Part shown: positions 18,339-27,262 of the stretch, piece by piece
Numbering within the stretch: position 1 is the stretch's first letter
Layout: each line of letters opens with the position of its first letter
NCBI RefSeq assembly: GCF_021568695.1
Contig: NZ_JAKGTI010000001.1
Coordinates: 620,001-684,000, forward strand
DNA: 64,000 bases
Source: Maritalea mediterranea
Lineage (GTDB): Bacteria; Pseudomonadota; Alphaproteobacteria; Rhizobiales; Devosiaceae
Direction of reading: 5' to 3'
Made by a program: the position numbers and the translations under genes
The notes under the pieces: model-generated
The model's database searches: none
What the model was told of the DNA's origin: nothing
The model's input: only the letters and a program-made list of their open reading frames with translations

Positions 18339-18845
18339 ATGATGAACACACTTATACTTGCGATTTTCCCGCTCATGATGGCCTTTTGCGCAGCGTACGA
18401 CCTTTTGACCATGCGCATCCCGAATTGGATTTCTCTCGTCCTGATTGTCGCTTTCGTGGTGGCCGCGCTTGCAGGTGGCCTAGCCTGGGCAGCCATTGGT
18501 ACCCATTTTATCGCTTTTGGCATTGCGCTCGTTGTTGGCATCTTACTATTTGTTCCCGGGTGGATTGGCGGAGGCGACGCGAAATTTGCCGCGAGCACGG
18601 CGCTGTGGATGGGCACGAGCAGCGCTGTGCCATTTTTACTTTACGCAGCAATTGCAGGTGGGGTCCTTACGATCCTTATACTCGCATTTCGTCATGTGAT
18701 TAATCCTGCTCAATTGCCCAAATGGCCGTGGTTGCTCAAATTGCATGATAAAAAGGTTGGCATTCCCTATGGCGTTGCCTTGGCAATCGCCGGCTTGATC
18801 GTCTTTCCCCACACGGTGATTTTTACCGTACTGGCAACGATCTAA
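18339..18845 (+). CDS. cpaA: Type IV prepilin peptidase CpaA/TadV
   Basis: Inner-membrane aspartyl protease that removes the leader from Flp and the TadE-like pseudopilins. The 168-residue protein consists almost wholly of membrane segments. The two catalytic aspartates of the A24 family are visible: one in 'AAYDLLTMRIPN' and one in 'GWIGGGDAKF' (GxGD motif). It lacks the N-methyltransferase domain of PilD-type enzymes. The ATG at 18339 was preferred to the TTG at 18318 because the hydrophobic first segment begins there; the ribosome site is weak either way. Confidence 0.92.
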   Translation: MMNTLILAIFPLMMAFCAAYDLLTMRIPNWISLVLIVAFVVAALAGGLAWAAIGTHFIAFGIALVVGILLFVPGWIGGGDAKFAASTALWMGTSSAVPFLLYAAIAGGVLTILILAFRHVINPAQLPKWPWLLKLHDKKVGIPYGVALAIAGLIVFPHTVIFTVLATI

Positions 18846-18985
18846 ATCCTTAAAATCATGAAACTTTTCGTTAACTCTAATTGACAAGGCTCCATTAACC
18901 AAACCTTGACCCTTTAGTTCGATACTACCCGAGAATATTTGCGCCCATTGCGCGCAAAACAGTGAGTTTAACCGGGGAAATCGAA

Positions 18986-19939
18986 ATGAAGCCGGCGCGT
19001 TTGATTCTAGTATTGGTCGCACTTGTAGCGGGGGGCTTAGCCGCATTTTTTGCTTTGAACACAGGCAATAGACCAGAGCCTGCTCCGCAGATTGCGGAAG
19101 AGGAGCCTGTCCAACAAGTCAGAGTTTTGATTGCCAGCCGCTCAATCGGTGTCGGCGAGTATCTGACCCCCTCCGCAGTGTCTTGGCAAGTCTGGCCCGA
19201 GGACGCCATTCAACCCGAATTCATTACTGATGATCGTCTACCTGATGCACCACAGCAAATGGAAGGCACAATATCTCGATTTGAGATTTTCGCGGGCGAC
19301 CCGATCCGTGAGGCAAAGCTTGTGCGCTCGGCGCAAGGCTATCTGTCTGCTGTCATCGGCAAAGGGATGCGCGGCGTGTCGATCGAGGTCTCTGCCGAAA
19401 GCGGCGCTGGCGGCTTCATCGTGCCTAACGACCGTGTTGACGTGGTGCTCACCCAAATAAGCAATTTAGGCGATACATCACAAACCATTTTGGAAAACGC
19501 GCGTGTTTTGGCAATCGGCAAAAAGCTGGGGGAAATTGGCGAAAATTCAGGTGCAGGTAACGGTGAGCAGGCCCGTCCTGAAGCATTTGAAGATAAGACG
19601 ATTGCCACTCTGGAACTTACGCCCCGTCAGGCAGAAGCTTTGATAAATGCCTCTAAATTCGGCGAACTTTCGCTGGTGCTGCGGTCAATCGTGGACTTTG
19701 TCGATGGGCCGGCAATCGGCGGCAAGACGGACCAAGCGAGTGTACGCCTTATTCGGGCAGGCAAGCAAAGTAACGCTGTTGCCAATTTGGAGAACAACGA
19801 AGCTGATGCAGCAGCAGAGGCTTCGACGCAACCAAGCGCTGACATGCCAGTGTTCTCGACTACATCAGAGTATTCGAATGTGCCGGGGGCACCATCATCG
19901 GGACCGGACGATAGCGGCCCCGTGCTGGTGAAGGAGTAG
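18986..19939 (+). CDS. cpaB: Flp pilus assembly protein CpaB/RcpC
   Basis: Periplasmic Tad assembly protein anchored by one N-terminal helix ('LILVLVALVAGGLAAFFAL'). It then has the SAF-type domain of the family: 'IASRSIGVGEYLTPSAVSWQVWPED' region and 'GMRGVSIEVSAESGAGGFIVPNDRVDVVLT' region. The C-terminal 60 residues are low-complexity and acidic, rich in Ala, Glu, Ser and Pro. The ATG at 18986 follows GGGGAAA; the in-frame GTG at 18962 was rejected. CpaB is thought to work with the secretin CpaC, whose gene starts five bases downstream. Confidence 0.9.
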   Translation: MKPARLILVLVALVAGGLAAFFALNTGNRPEPAPQIAEEEPVQQVRVLIASRSIGVGEYLTPSAVSWQVWPEDAIQPEFITDDRLPDAPQQMEGTISRFEIFAGDPIREAKLVRSAQGYLSAVIGKGMRGVSIEVSAESGAGGFIVPNDRVDVVLTQISNLGDTSQTILENARVLAIGKKLGEIGENSGAGNGEQARPEAFEDKTIATLELTPRQAEALINASKFGELSLVLRSIVDFVDGPAIGGKTDQASVRLIRAGKQSNAVANLENNEADAAAEASTQPSADMPVFSTTSEYSNVPGAPSSGPDDSGPVLVKE

Positions 19940-19944
19940 TAGAG

Positions 19945-21378
19945 ATGTCGAGTATTGCGCAAGCCGTACTAAAACCCGTTCAAGCAGCGACGCTGGGGAA
20001 AGTGATGAAGAAAAACATAGTTTTGCTGGCTTTATTGGCAATCGTCAGTCTGTGCAGCGCGCAAGCTGCCTTGGCAAATGCAACGATGCGCATCTCCGCA
20101 AACCAAATTGGTCAGACTTATGCGGTCGAGATTGGCCAGAACAAATCCTTGATTGTTGATCTCCCCGTCTCCGCTAAAGAGGTAATTGTTTCTGAACCCA
20201 CCATCGCCAATGCCATTATACGCACCAAGCGGCGTGCCATCATCCAGGGCCGGAACAGCGGTGATACAAACGTCATTTTCCTCGATGTAAAAGGCAACCC
20301 CATTGCGATACTTGACGTAACTGTCGGCCAGTCTGGCGGCGGTTTGGAGCAAACACTCGCACGTTTGCTGCCAGGGTCTTCCATTCAGGCCACGATGGCC
20401 GAAGATCGTGTTGTCTTGTCGGGGTCAGCGCAAAGCGATGATGATGTTCAAAAAGCCATCGCCATTGCCCAACAAGTCAGCAACAATGAGGTCGTTTCGA
20501 TCATCAATATTGCGGGCTCTCAGCAAGTTATGCTGAAGGTCATCGTCGCAGAAGTTCAGCGTGAAACTGTAAAACAGTTGGGCATCGATCTGAATGCCAG
20601 CCTGAATGTCGGGGGCGTAGCGACGTCTCTCCTCACCAGCCCGGGACTTGGCGGTGTGTCCAACGTTGTGGCTTCGAATTCTGGAAATTTGGGCTTCTCG
20701 TTCGGCAATTTATCCGTTGACGCCACCATCAGGGCTTTGGAGCGTCGCGGCGCATTGCGCACGTTGGCCGAGCCTACGCTCACTGCGATTTCAGGCAAAA
20801 GCGCTGAGTTTCTCGCGGGTGGCGAATTCCCCGTGCCTGTTGGCTATGATGACGGTGAGATTACCTATGAGTTCAAAGAATTTGGGGTAGAGCTCAACTT
20901 TACACCTACCGTGCATTCCAACAATGCCATTTCTCTGGATGTGGAGACCAAAGTCTCTGAGCTGAACGCGGAGGGCGGTTATACCGCTGGCCCGGTTAGC
21001 ATTCCCGCAACCAAGGAACGCCGCGCCAAGACTTCAGTCAAACTGCCGTCTGGCGCCACATTGGCGCTCGCGGGTCTGATTGAAGAAAAATCGCGGCAGC
21101 GCTTCAACGAAGTCCCTGGCCTCGGGAAAATACCGGTTCTGGGCGCATTGTTCCGGTCCAGAGACTTTGTGCGGGCAGAAACAGAATTGCTGATTCTGGT
21201 CACCCCTTATCTTACGGCTCCCGGACACCTGAACGATTACACCTTGCCGACCGACAAAATGGAATTTGCGGGTGATGCGGAAGCCGTGTTCTTGGGGCAA
21301 ATGGAAAAGCTATATGGCGTTGGCGATGGTCCGAAAGGGTTGGACCTCAAAGGCGGCGTTGGCTTTGTTTTGGATTGA
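19945..21378 (+). CDS. cpaC: Tad secretin CpaC/RcpA
   Basis: Outer-membrane secretin through which the Flp pilus exits. The 477 residues comprise a signal peptide (hydrophobic core 'IVLLALLAIVSLCSAQAALA'), the pilus N-domain, a BON-like segment ('VVLSGSAQSDDDVQKAIAIA') and the secretin domain from 'QQVMLKVIVAEVQRE' onward, including 'LRTLAEPTLTAISGKSAEFLAGGEFP' as the typical secretin core region and 'GLIEEKSRQRFNEVPGLGKIPVLGALF'. The ATG at 19945 has AAGGAG; an internal ATG at 20005 would give a more typical short signal peptide. The gene is followed by cpaE, with no cpaD between. Confidence 0.93.
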   Translation: MSSIAQAVLKPVQAATLGKVMKKNIVLLALLAIVSLCSAQAALANATMRISANQIGQTYAVEIGQNKSLIVDLPVSAKEVIVSEPTIANAIIRTKRRAIIQGRNSGDTNVIFLDVKGNPIAILDVTVGQSGGGLEQTLARLLPGSSIQATMAEDRVVLSGSAQSDDDVQKAIAIAQQVSNNEVVSIINIAGSQQVMLKVIVAEVQRETVKQLGIDLNASLNVGGVATSLLTSPGLGGVSNVVASNSGNLGFSFGNLSVDATIRALERRGALRTLAEPTLTAISGKSAEFLAGGEFPVPVGYDDGEITYEFKEFGVELNFTPTVHSNNAISLDVETKVSELNAEGGYTAGPVSIPATKERRAKTSVKLPSGATLALAGLIEEKSRQRFNEVPGLGKIPVLGALFRSRDFVRAETELLILVTPYLTAPGHLNDYTLPTDKMEFAGDAEAVFLGQMEKLYGVGDGPKGLDLKGGVGFVLD

Positions 21379-21410
21379 TCGTGGCACGAAACGAGTTGGA
21401 AATTTAGATT

Positions 21411-22670
21411 ATGTCAGATGATATTCGTCAAAATATTAAGGGCACGTCGGATATTCCCTCGGGTGCGCGTTTGGTGCCACATATCACCATTCAAGCGTTT
21501 TGTGAAAATGCGATGACCGCCCAGTCTGTCGAGTGTGCGGTCAATGATAGACGTATGCACAAAGTGGCGCTGACCACCCACAATGGGGGGATAGAGGCAG
21601 CGGTGGAGACCTACAAAGTCAATCCTACGCCAAACCTGATCATCATAGAGTCAAACCTTTCTGGTAACGATTTGGTGGCAGCGCTGGATCGGTTGGCAGA
21701 GGTTTGTGACGCCTCCACCCGTGTGATTGTAGTGGGCAACGTCAATGATGTGGAACTGTATCGGCGACTGATCCGGTATGGCGTGTCAGAATATATGGTC
21801 ACGCCTGTAGAGACACCCGCCCTCGTGGAAACCATTGCGGACCTGTTCGCCTCGGACGGGGCAGAGCCGATCGGGCGAACCATTGCCTTTGTGTCGGCCA
21901 AAGGGGGTGCCGGATCATCCACGATTGCGCACAACACGGCTTGGGCATTGAGCCAGCAGGTGCGGCGTGATGTTTTGATCATGGATATGGATTTGCCTTT
22001 CGGCACAGCTGGGTTGAATTTCAATCAGGAACCGCCGCACGGCATTGCCGATGCTGTTTTCTCCAATGACGATGTGGATGATGTTGTTATCGAACGGCTT
22101 ATGTCCAAATGTGCCAACCATATCAATCTTCTCACGGCGCCGGCCAACCTGAACCGCGATTATGACTTCCACGAGGAAGCATTCGAATCCATCATTGAGA
22201 TTTGCCAGAAAAATATGCCGTTGGTGGTGCTGGATTTGCCCCATACCTGGAACGGATGGGTGCGCCACACCCTTTCCACCGTCGATGAAGTTGTGCTTGT
22301 GGCCGAACCCGATTTGGCCAATCTACGCAATGTGAAATTTATGATGGACACGCTCAAATCCTTGCGCATGTCTGAAGCTGAACCCGTTTTGATGATGAAT
22401 AAAGTTGGCGTGCCTAAGCGGCCCGAATTGAGCACATCTGAGTTTGCCAACACCATTGAAGTGGATATTTTTGCAGAAATTGCTTTTGAGGCAGCCCTTT
22501 TTGGCACGGCAGCCAACAATGGGCAAATGATCGCAGAAGTGAACAGCTCACACAAAATCAATGATGCTTTTAACGCTTTGGCCCGGCGGGTAAGTGGTCG
22601 TGATGGTGTCGCCACCCAGGATGCTGCAGGGCTGTTGCCGGGCATCTTGAAGAAATTAAAGCTGGGATAA
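21411..22670 (+). CDS. cpaE: Pilus assembly ATPase-like protein CpaE/TadZ
   Basis: MinD/ParA-type protein that places the Tad machine in the cell. Of 419 residues, the first 140 form a receiver-like domain without an obvious phosphorylation site. A MinD-like ATPase follows, with deviant Walker A 'SAKGGAGSSTIAHNTA' near residue 163 and 'ILIMDMDLPFGTAGLN'-type switch region ('VLIMDMDLPFG'). 'LLTAPANLNRD' and 'VVLDLPHTW' are further conserved stretches. Known TadZ proteins localise to the pole or cell body through this fold. It lies between the secretin and the CpaF motor. Confidence 0.92.
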   Translation: MSDDIRQNIKGTSDIPSGARLVPHITIQAFCENAMTAQSVECAVNDRRMHKVALTTHNGGIEAAVETYKVNPTPNLIIIESNLSGNDLVAALDRLAEVCDASTRVIVVGNVNDVELYRRLIRYGVSEYMVTPVETPALVETIADLFASDGAEPIGRTIAFVSAKGGAGSSTIAHNTAWALSQQVRRDVLIMDMDLPFGTAGLNFNQEPPHGIADAVFSNDDVDDVVIERLMSKCANHINLLTAPANLNRDYDFHEEAFESIIEICQKNMPLVVLDLPHTWNGWVRHTLSTVDEVVLVAEPDLANLRNVKFMMDTLKSLRMSEAEPVLMMNKVGVPKRPELSTSEFANTIEVDIFAEIAFEAALFGTAANNGQMIAEVNSSHKINDAFNALARRVSGRDGVATQDAAGLLPGILKKLKLG

Positions 22671-22699
22671 TCCACGATTAGCGTGAAGTAAGGTCAGTT

Positions 22700-24217
22700 A
22701 TGTTTGGGAAACGCACAAGTTTTGGCGGAAATACAAATCAGCAGCAGGCAAAGCCCAAGCCGCAGCCTAATCCTGCGCCGAAACCGGCGCAAAAGCCTTC
22801 ATCTGAAAAGACTGCCCAACGTCCGCAGGCCGGTCAAACCCCGAACCTGAAAATCAATAAGCCAAAGATCGGTCAGGAAGAAGTCGTCGACGTCGATAAA
22901 ACGGCCAAAGACAGAGGGGTAGATTCCGAATATTACAAAACCAAATCCTCGGTCTTCAATGCCCTGATAGACTCGATTGATCTGAGCCAATTGGCGACTA
23001 TGGAGCAGGATTCTGCCCGCGAAGAAATTCGCGACATTGTGTCTGAAATCATCACCCTGAAATCCATCGTGATGTCCATTTCAGAACAGGAGGATCTGCT
23101 CGAGGATATTTGTAACGATGTATTGGGTTATGGCCCCCTCGAGCCGCTGCTGGCCCGTGATGACATTGCCGATATTATGGTCAATGGCGCCGGCCGGACC
23201 TACATTGAGGTGGACGGCAAGGTGCGCCTGACCAATGTGCGCTTCCGCGACAACTCGCATTTGATGAATGTGTGTCAGCGGATTGTGAGCCAGGTCGGCC
23301 GTCGTGTGGATGAATCGAGTCCCATTTGTGACGCCCGTTTGCCCGACGGTTCGCGTGTGAACGTCATCGCCCCGCCACTGGCCATTGATGGCGCCTCGCT
23401 CACCATTCGTAAGTTTAAAAAAGACAAGCTTACCCTGGATCAGTTGGTGAAGTTCGGTTCGATCTCGCCTGAAGGTGCAAAAGTTTTGCAGGTGCTGGGC
23501 CGGGTCCGTGCCAACATTTTGATTTCAGGCGGTACCGGGTCAGGTAAAACCACTTTGCTGAACTGTATGACCGGCTTTATCGAGTCTGACGAGCGGATCA
23601 TCACCTGCGAAGACAGTGCAGAATTGCAGCTACAGCAGCCCCACGTTGTGCGGTTGGAAACACGCCCGCCCAACCTTGAGGGGGAAGGTGAAATCACCAT
23701 GCGTGACTTGGTGAAGAACTGCTTGCGGATGCGTCCGGAGCGGATCATCGTGGGTGAGGTGCGTGGCCCCGAAGCATTTGACTTGCTGCAGGCCATGAAC
23801 ACAGGTCACGATGGGTCCATGGGCACTCTGCACGCCAACTCACCCCGTGAAGCCTTGAGCCGTTTGGAATCCATGATCACAATGGGCGGCTATTCACTGC
23901 CCTCCCGCACCATTCGCGAGATGATCGTTTCATCTGTTGATGTGGTCGTACAGGCCGCGCGCTTGCGCGATGGCTCACGGCGGATCACGCATATATCTGA
24001 AGTGCTAGGCATGGAAGGCGATGTCATCGTCACTCAGGATGTGTTCCTTTACGACATCATAGGCGAAGACGCGAACAGCAATCTGATCGGGCGCCACCGC
24101 TCCACCGGCATCACCAAACCGAAATTTGCCGAGCGCGCGCGTTATTACAATGAAGAACTGAATCTTGTTGAGGCCCTGGAAGCAGCGGCTGTCAGCGATG
24201 AAGAAGCAAGAGGTTAG
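22700..24217 (+). CDS. cpaF: Tad secretion ATPase CpaF/TadA
   Basis: Hexameric cytoplasmic motor that drives pilus assembly. The first 55 residues are Lys-, Gln- and Pro-rich and probably flexible. Then come the N-terminal all-alpha region, 'DIADIMVNGAGRTYIEVDG', Walker A 'GGTGSGKTT' near residue 277, the Asp box 'ITCEDSAELQL', Walker B 'RPERIIVGEVRGPEAFDLL', and the His box 'GSMGTLHANSPREAL'. Length (505) is typical. The tadB gene begins two bases after the stop, so motor and platform proteins are translationally coupled. Confidence 0.95.
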   Translation: MFGKRTSFGGNTNQQQAKPKPQPNPAPKPAQKPSSEKTAQRPQAGQTPNLKINKPKIGQEEVVDVDKTAKDRGVDSEYYKTKSSVFNALIDSIDLSQLATMEQDSAREEIRDIVSEIITLKSIVMSISEQEDLLEDICNDVLGYGPLEPLLARDDIADIMVNGAGRTYIEVDGKVRLTNVRFRDNSHLMNVCQRIVSQVGRRVDESSPICDARLPDGSRVNVIAPPLAIDGASLTIRKFKKDKLTLDQLVKFGSISPEGAKVLQVLGRVRANILISGGTGSGKTTLLNCMTGFIESDERIITCEDSAELQLQQPHVVRLETRPPNLEGEGEITMRDLVKNCLRMRPERIIVGEVRGPEAFDLLQAMNTGHDGSMGTLHANSPREALSRLESMITMGGYSLPSRTIREMIVSSVDVVVQAARLRDGSRRITHISEVLGMEGDVIVTQDVFLYDIIGEDANSNLIGRHRSTGITKPKFAERARYYNEELNLVEALEAAAVSDEEARG

Positions 24218-24219
24218 TG

Positions 24220-25215
24220 ATGTCACCTTTAATCCTCTTCTTTCTAACAGCCATTGCAATCGGTGCGATAGGCTTGGCATTGGTTCCCGGTGTGGCAGGC
24301 AGTGGCCGCGCCGGCAAACGCATGAAAGCGCTGCGACAATCTGATGGGCGTAGCGTGCGCGGTCGGCAGCGGGGTCGGGCCGAGGCCGATGGGCAAAAGA
24401 GTCGCAACAAGCGGCGTAAGTCGTTGCAAGAGGTTCTTGACGAGCAAAATGAAACCAACAAGAAGCGCAAGAAAAAAACACTCAAAAAGCGTCTGATTCA
24501 AGCAGGCATGAAAGGAAATGTAGCCGCGTTCTACCGCTACTCGGCTATTTTGGGTGTGATCGTGTTTCTGTTCACTTGGTTGACCGGCGTGCCACTTCAT
24601 TTTGCAGTGGTATTCGGGGCTTTCGGGTTTTACGCTCTACCGAGGTGGTATTTGGCGAACAGAACCAAGAGCTTCCGCGCAAAATTTTTAGATGAGTTTC
24701 CCAACGCCATCGAAGCCATTGTGCGTGGCGTGAAAGCGGGTATGCCGGTCAACGAGTCCATGAAGGTGGTGGCGTCAGAAGCCAAGGAACCGGTCAAGAC
24801 AGAGTTTATTCGCGTTGTCGAGCAACAATCAGTCGGCAAAAATATGGGGGAGGCCATTACCATTATGTTTGATCGTCTTCCCATCCCCGAAGTGAACTTC
24901 TTTGTGGTTGTGATCACGGTGCAGCAACAATCGGGCGGTAACCTATCGGAGGCACTTGGAAACCTCGCGACAGTTTTGCGAAACCGGAAAAAGATGAAGG
25001 CTAAGGTGAAAGCCATGAGCTCTGAAGCCAAGGCTTCCGCAGGCATTATCGGGGCACTGCCGTTTGTGGTCGCAACCTTGGTTTCCTTTGTGAGCCCAAG
25101 TTATCTGTTGCCTTTATTTCAAACCCAAATTGGCAATGTTTGGCTCGGGGCAGCAGGTTTGTTGATGGCGATGGGGGTGTTTGTGATGTACCGCATGGTC
25201 CAGTTTGAATATTAG
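24220..25215 (+). CDS. tadB: Tad inner-membrane platform protein TadB
   Basis: Polytopic T2SS-F-domain protein that forms the base platform with TadC. It has 331 residues with one N-terminal segment, a strongly basic cytoplasmic stretch (residues 25-90, many Lys/Arg), a hydrophobic pair, the F-domain ('FPNAIEAIVRGVKAGMPVNESMK', split by a helical hairpin) and two C-terminal segments. The ATG at 24220 is preferred; the in-frame GTG at 24217 overlaps the cpaF stop and would add one residue. Confidence 0.92.
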   Translation: MSPLILFFLTAIAIGAIGLALVPGVAGSGRAGKRMKALRQSDGRSVRGRQRGRAEADGQKSRNKRRKSLQEVLDEQNETNKKRKKKTLKKRLIQAGMKGNVAAFYRYSAILGVIVFLFTWLTGVPLHFAVVFGAFGFYALPRWYLANRTKSFRAKFLDEFPNAIEAIVRGVKAGMPVNESMKVVASEAKEPVKTEFIRVVEQQSVGKNMGEAITIMFDRLPIPEVNFFVVVITVQQQSGGNLSEALGNLATVLRNRKKMKAKVKAMSSEAKASAGIIGALPFVVATLVSFVSPSYLLPLFQTQIGNVWLGAAGLLMAMGVFVMYRMVQFEY

Positions 25216-25235
25216 CAGCAGCTGAAAGTAACCAT

Positions 25236-26204
25236 ATGGAAACGCTCATTGATACACTCACAGATCGGCAATTTTTGGTCGCGCTCTTAGCAGCTGTTTC
25301 TGCAGCGGCGATTGTGTTCACCTTTGGGGCTCAGTTTGCTGACAGCAAAGATATGAAAAGCCGTATTCGCAGTGTTGCGAGCGAGCGGGAGCGGCTCAGA
25401 ACCGATGAACTGGCACGGCTGCGCGGCGAGGACAAGAAAAGTCAGGCCAGCGCACGCCGGAAAGATCTGATCCAAAATATTGTGGAGCGGTTCTCGCTGA
25501 AAAAGGCGTTTGCGGACGAACAGACCACGCTTAAACTGGCCCAAGCCGGGTATCGCGGACCCAACGCGGTCATGACCTATGTGTTTTTGCGCTTCACCAT
25601 TCCGCTTGCTGTATTTGCGATCGCATTTTTCTATTTGAAGTTCATCATTCTTCCCGATGCACTTTTGTTTTTACAGATCACCTATGCCCTGGGCGCGGCC
25701 ATTTTATCCTCCTACCTGCCTGTAATTTTGTTGACCAACAAGATCACCAAACGCCAGCAATCAATCCGGCGTGCCTGGTCAGATTGTTTGGACTTGATGT
25801 TGTTGTGCGTTGAAAGCGGCATGTCCATTGAGGCCGCGTTTCAAAAGGTTTCGCACGAAATCGTCAGCCAAAGCCCCGAATTGGGGGAAGAGATGTCCCT
25901 GACCACCGCTGAATTGAATTTTCTAGAAAGCCGCGCCAAGGCCTATGAGAACATGGCCAAACGCATCAATCTGGATGAGATCAAGGCGGTCATGACCGCG
26001 TTGATTCAATCAGAGCGCTACGGCACTTCAGTCGGCAGTTCACTGCGGGTGATGGCGGAAGAAGGTCGCGACATGCGCATGATGGAAGCTGAAAAGAAAG
26101 CTGCAGCCTTGCCACCGAAACTGACCGTGCCGTTGATTTTGTTCTTCTTGCCGGTATTGTTTATTGTAATTATGTCACCAGCCATGATTTCAGTGATGGG
26201 CTAG
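25236..26204 (+). CDS. tadC: Tad inner-membrane platform protein TadC
   Basis: Partner of TadB, 322 residues. An N-terminal segment is followed by a charged cytoplasmic region, two membrane segments around residues 110-165, the F-domain ('SDCLDLMLLCVESGMSIEAAF', then 'AELNFLESRAKAYENMAKR') and a final pair ending 'ILFFLPVLFIVIMSPAMI'. The region 'LKLAQAGYRGPNAVMTYV' is typical of TadC. It is the last gene of the plus-strand pilus operon and is closed by a terminator. Confidence 0.92.
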   Translation: METLIDTLTDRQFLVALLAAVSAAAIVFTFGAQFADSKDMKSRIRSVASERERLRTDELARLRGEDKKSQASARRKDLIQNIVERFSLKKAFADEQTTLKLAQAGYRGPNAVMTYVFLRFTIPLAVFAIAFFYLKFIILPDALLFLQITYALGAAILSSYLPVILLTNKITKRQQSIRRAWSDCLDLMLLCVESGMSIEAAFQKVSHEIVSQSPELGEEMSLTTAELNFLESRAKAYENMAKRINLDEIKAVMTALIQSERYGTSVGSSLRVMAEEGRDMRMMEAEKKAAALPPKLTVPLILFFLPVLFIVIMSPAMISVMG

Positions 26205-26253
26205 GTCACTGTTGCTCTGACGACGTGGCTGATCTCAGACTATGAAATAAAAT

Positions 26254-26278
26254 AGGGGCCTTTCAAAGGCCCCTTTTT
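26254..26278 (+). terminator. Terminator between tadC and tadD
   Basis: A 7-base stem AGGGGCC / GGCCCCT with a TTTCAAA loop (which can extend the stem to ten pairs) is followed by TTTTT on the plus strand. On the minus strand it is followed by an AT-rich stretch, so it may also end the convergent tadD transcript. Confidence 0.85.
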
Positions 26279-26306
26279 ATCGCATAGTGAAGAGAACTGA
26301 GCTGTT

Positions 26307-27089
26307 TTACGAACTGCCCTTGATCCGATCCCACTTGTTCTGTTGGGTCAATAGCGCGCGGATATAGGCCATATTGGCCTCGACATCTTCCGCAGGCAGC
26401 TCTCTGGCATAAAGGCTGCGGGCCTCGTCAAACCGCCCCTGCAACCCCACCACCAGGGCAAGGTTCAGCCGGACTTTGCGTGTTGATTGCGGCATGGAAA
26501 CGGCGCGCCGCAGCGCTGCCTCTGCCTGATCCAACTGATTTGACATGGCATAGGACAAGCCCAAATTTGCATAGAGCGAAGGCTGGTTTGGCGCGATCAC
26601 AAGTGCCTGATTATAAAGTTCACGCGCCCGTGCATTCTGTCCCATCTGGTCGTAAATTGCGCCTTTTACGCTCAGGGCATTCCAGTTGGGTCGCTCGGGA
26701 CGGATGGTAGCCTCTAATATATTCAAGGCGCGGTTAAATTTGCCATCAGCAGCCAATGCCTTGGCATAAGCCAACGCGATTTCTTCGTCATTCTTGTGCT
26801 GCAACCGGGCCTGTTCCAGTACGGAAACGGCCTGACCGGTTTGGCCGATGGCCCGCAAAGCGGCCGCAAAGTAAATGGCCGTCTGTTTGTTGGGCTTTTG
26901 TTGATATTTGGCGCCAAGATCCTGCACTGCCGCATGTTTGGCCTCGTTGGACATGCTGGAGAAATCCGGTGTGGCTGTGCCGCCGCCAGCACCGCGTGGG
27001 GAGGCGCAGGCATTCAATGCAACCGCTGCCACACCAGCCAAGGCCAGCAGCTTTAACCTCTGCAACATGCTTTTTTGCTGAATAACCAT
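26307..27089 (-). CDS. tadD: Tad pilus lipoprotein with TPR repeats (TadD-like)
   Basis: Outer-membrane lipoprotein thought to help secretin assembly, like pilotins. The signal peptide ends in the lipobox 'LNAC', after which come about six TPR-like helical pairs, for example 'WNALSVKGAIYDQMGQNARARELYNQALV' (split) and 'PSLYANLGLSYAMSNQLDQAEAALRRAV'-type repeats. The start at 27089 was chosen because AGAGG lies five bases upstream; the frame is open to 27131. It converges on tadC and is transcribed from its own promoter near 27100-27200, opposite to pepA. Confidence 0.85.
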   Translation of the reverse strand: MVIQQKSMLQRLKLLALAGVAAVALNACASPRGAGGGTATPDFSSMSNEAKHAAVQDLGAKYQQKPNKQTAIYFAAALRAIGQTGQAVSVLEQARLQHKNDEEIALAYAKALAADGKFNRALNILEATIRPERPNWNALSVKGAIYDQMGQNARARELYNQALVIAPNQPSLYANLGLSYAMSNQLDQAEAALRRAVSMPQSTRKVRLNLALVVGLQGRFDEARSLYARELPAEDVEANMAYIRALLTQQNKWDRIKGSS

Positions 27090-27149
27090 GCAAACCTCTG
27101 CACAAATAGGGTGGTGCGCGATCAACGCCATCCTCTATGCAATAAATCA

Positions 27150-27170
27150 TTAACCCTAATAGTCGGTTAA
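27150..27170. promoter_or_regulatory. Inverted repeat between tadD and the aminopeptidase
   Basis: TTAACC at 27150-27155 and GGTTAA at 27165-27170 form a 6-base inverted repeat with a 9-base gap, centred in the divergent promoter region. TTAA-type half-sites recall the CtrA motif (TTAA-N7-TTAA) but the spacing and orientation do not match, so the call is only a candidate operator. Confidence 0.3.
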
Positions 27171-27262
27171 CTCGCCATGCAGAATGCAGCGCCGTGAGGG
27201 TTTGCAAAGCCATTCGCTTCGCGTTAAATCTTGCGCGAACCAATTCAAATGAAAGCGGTCAT

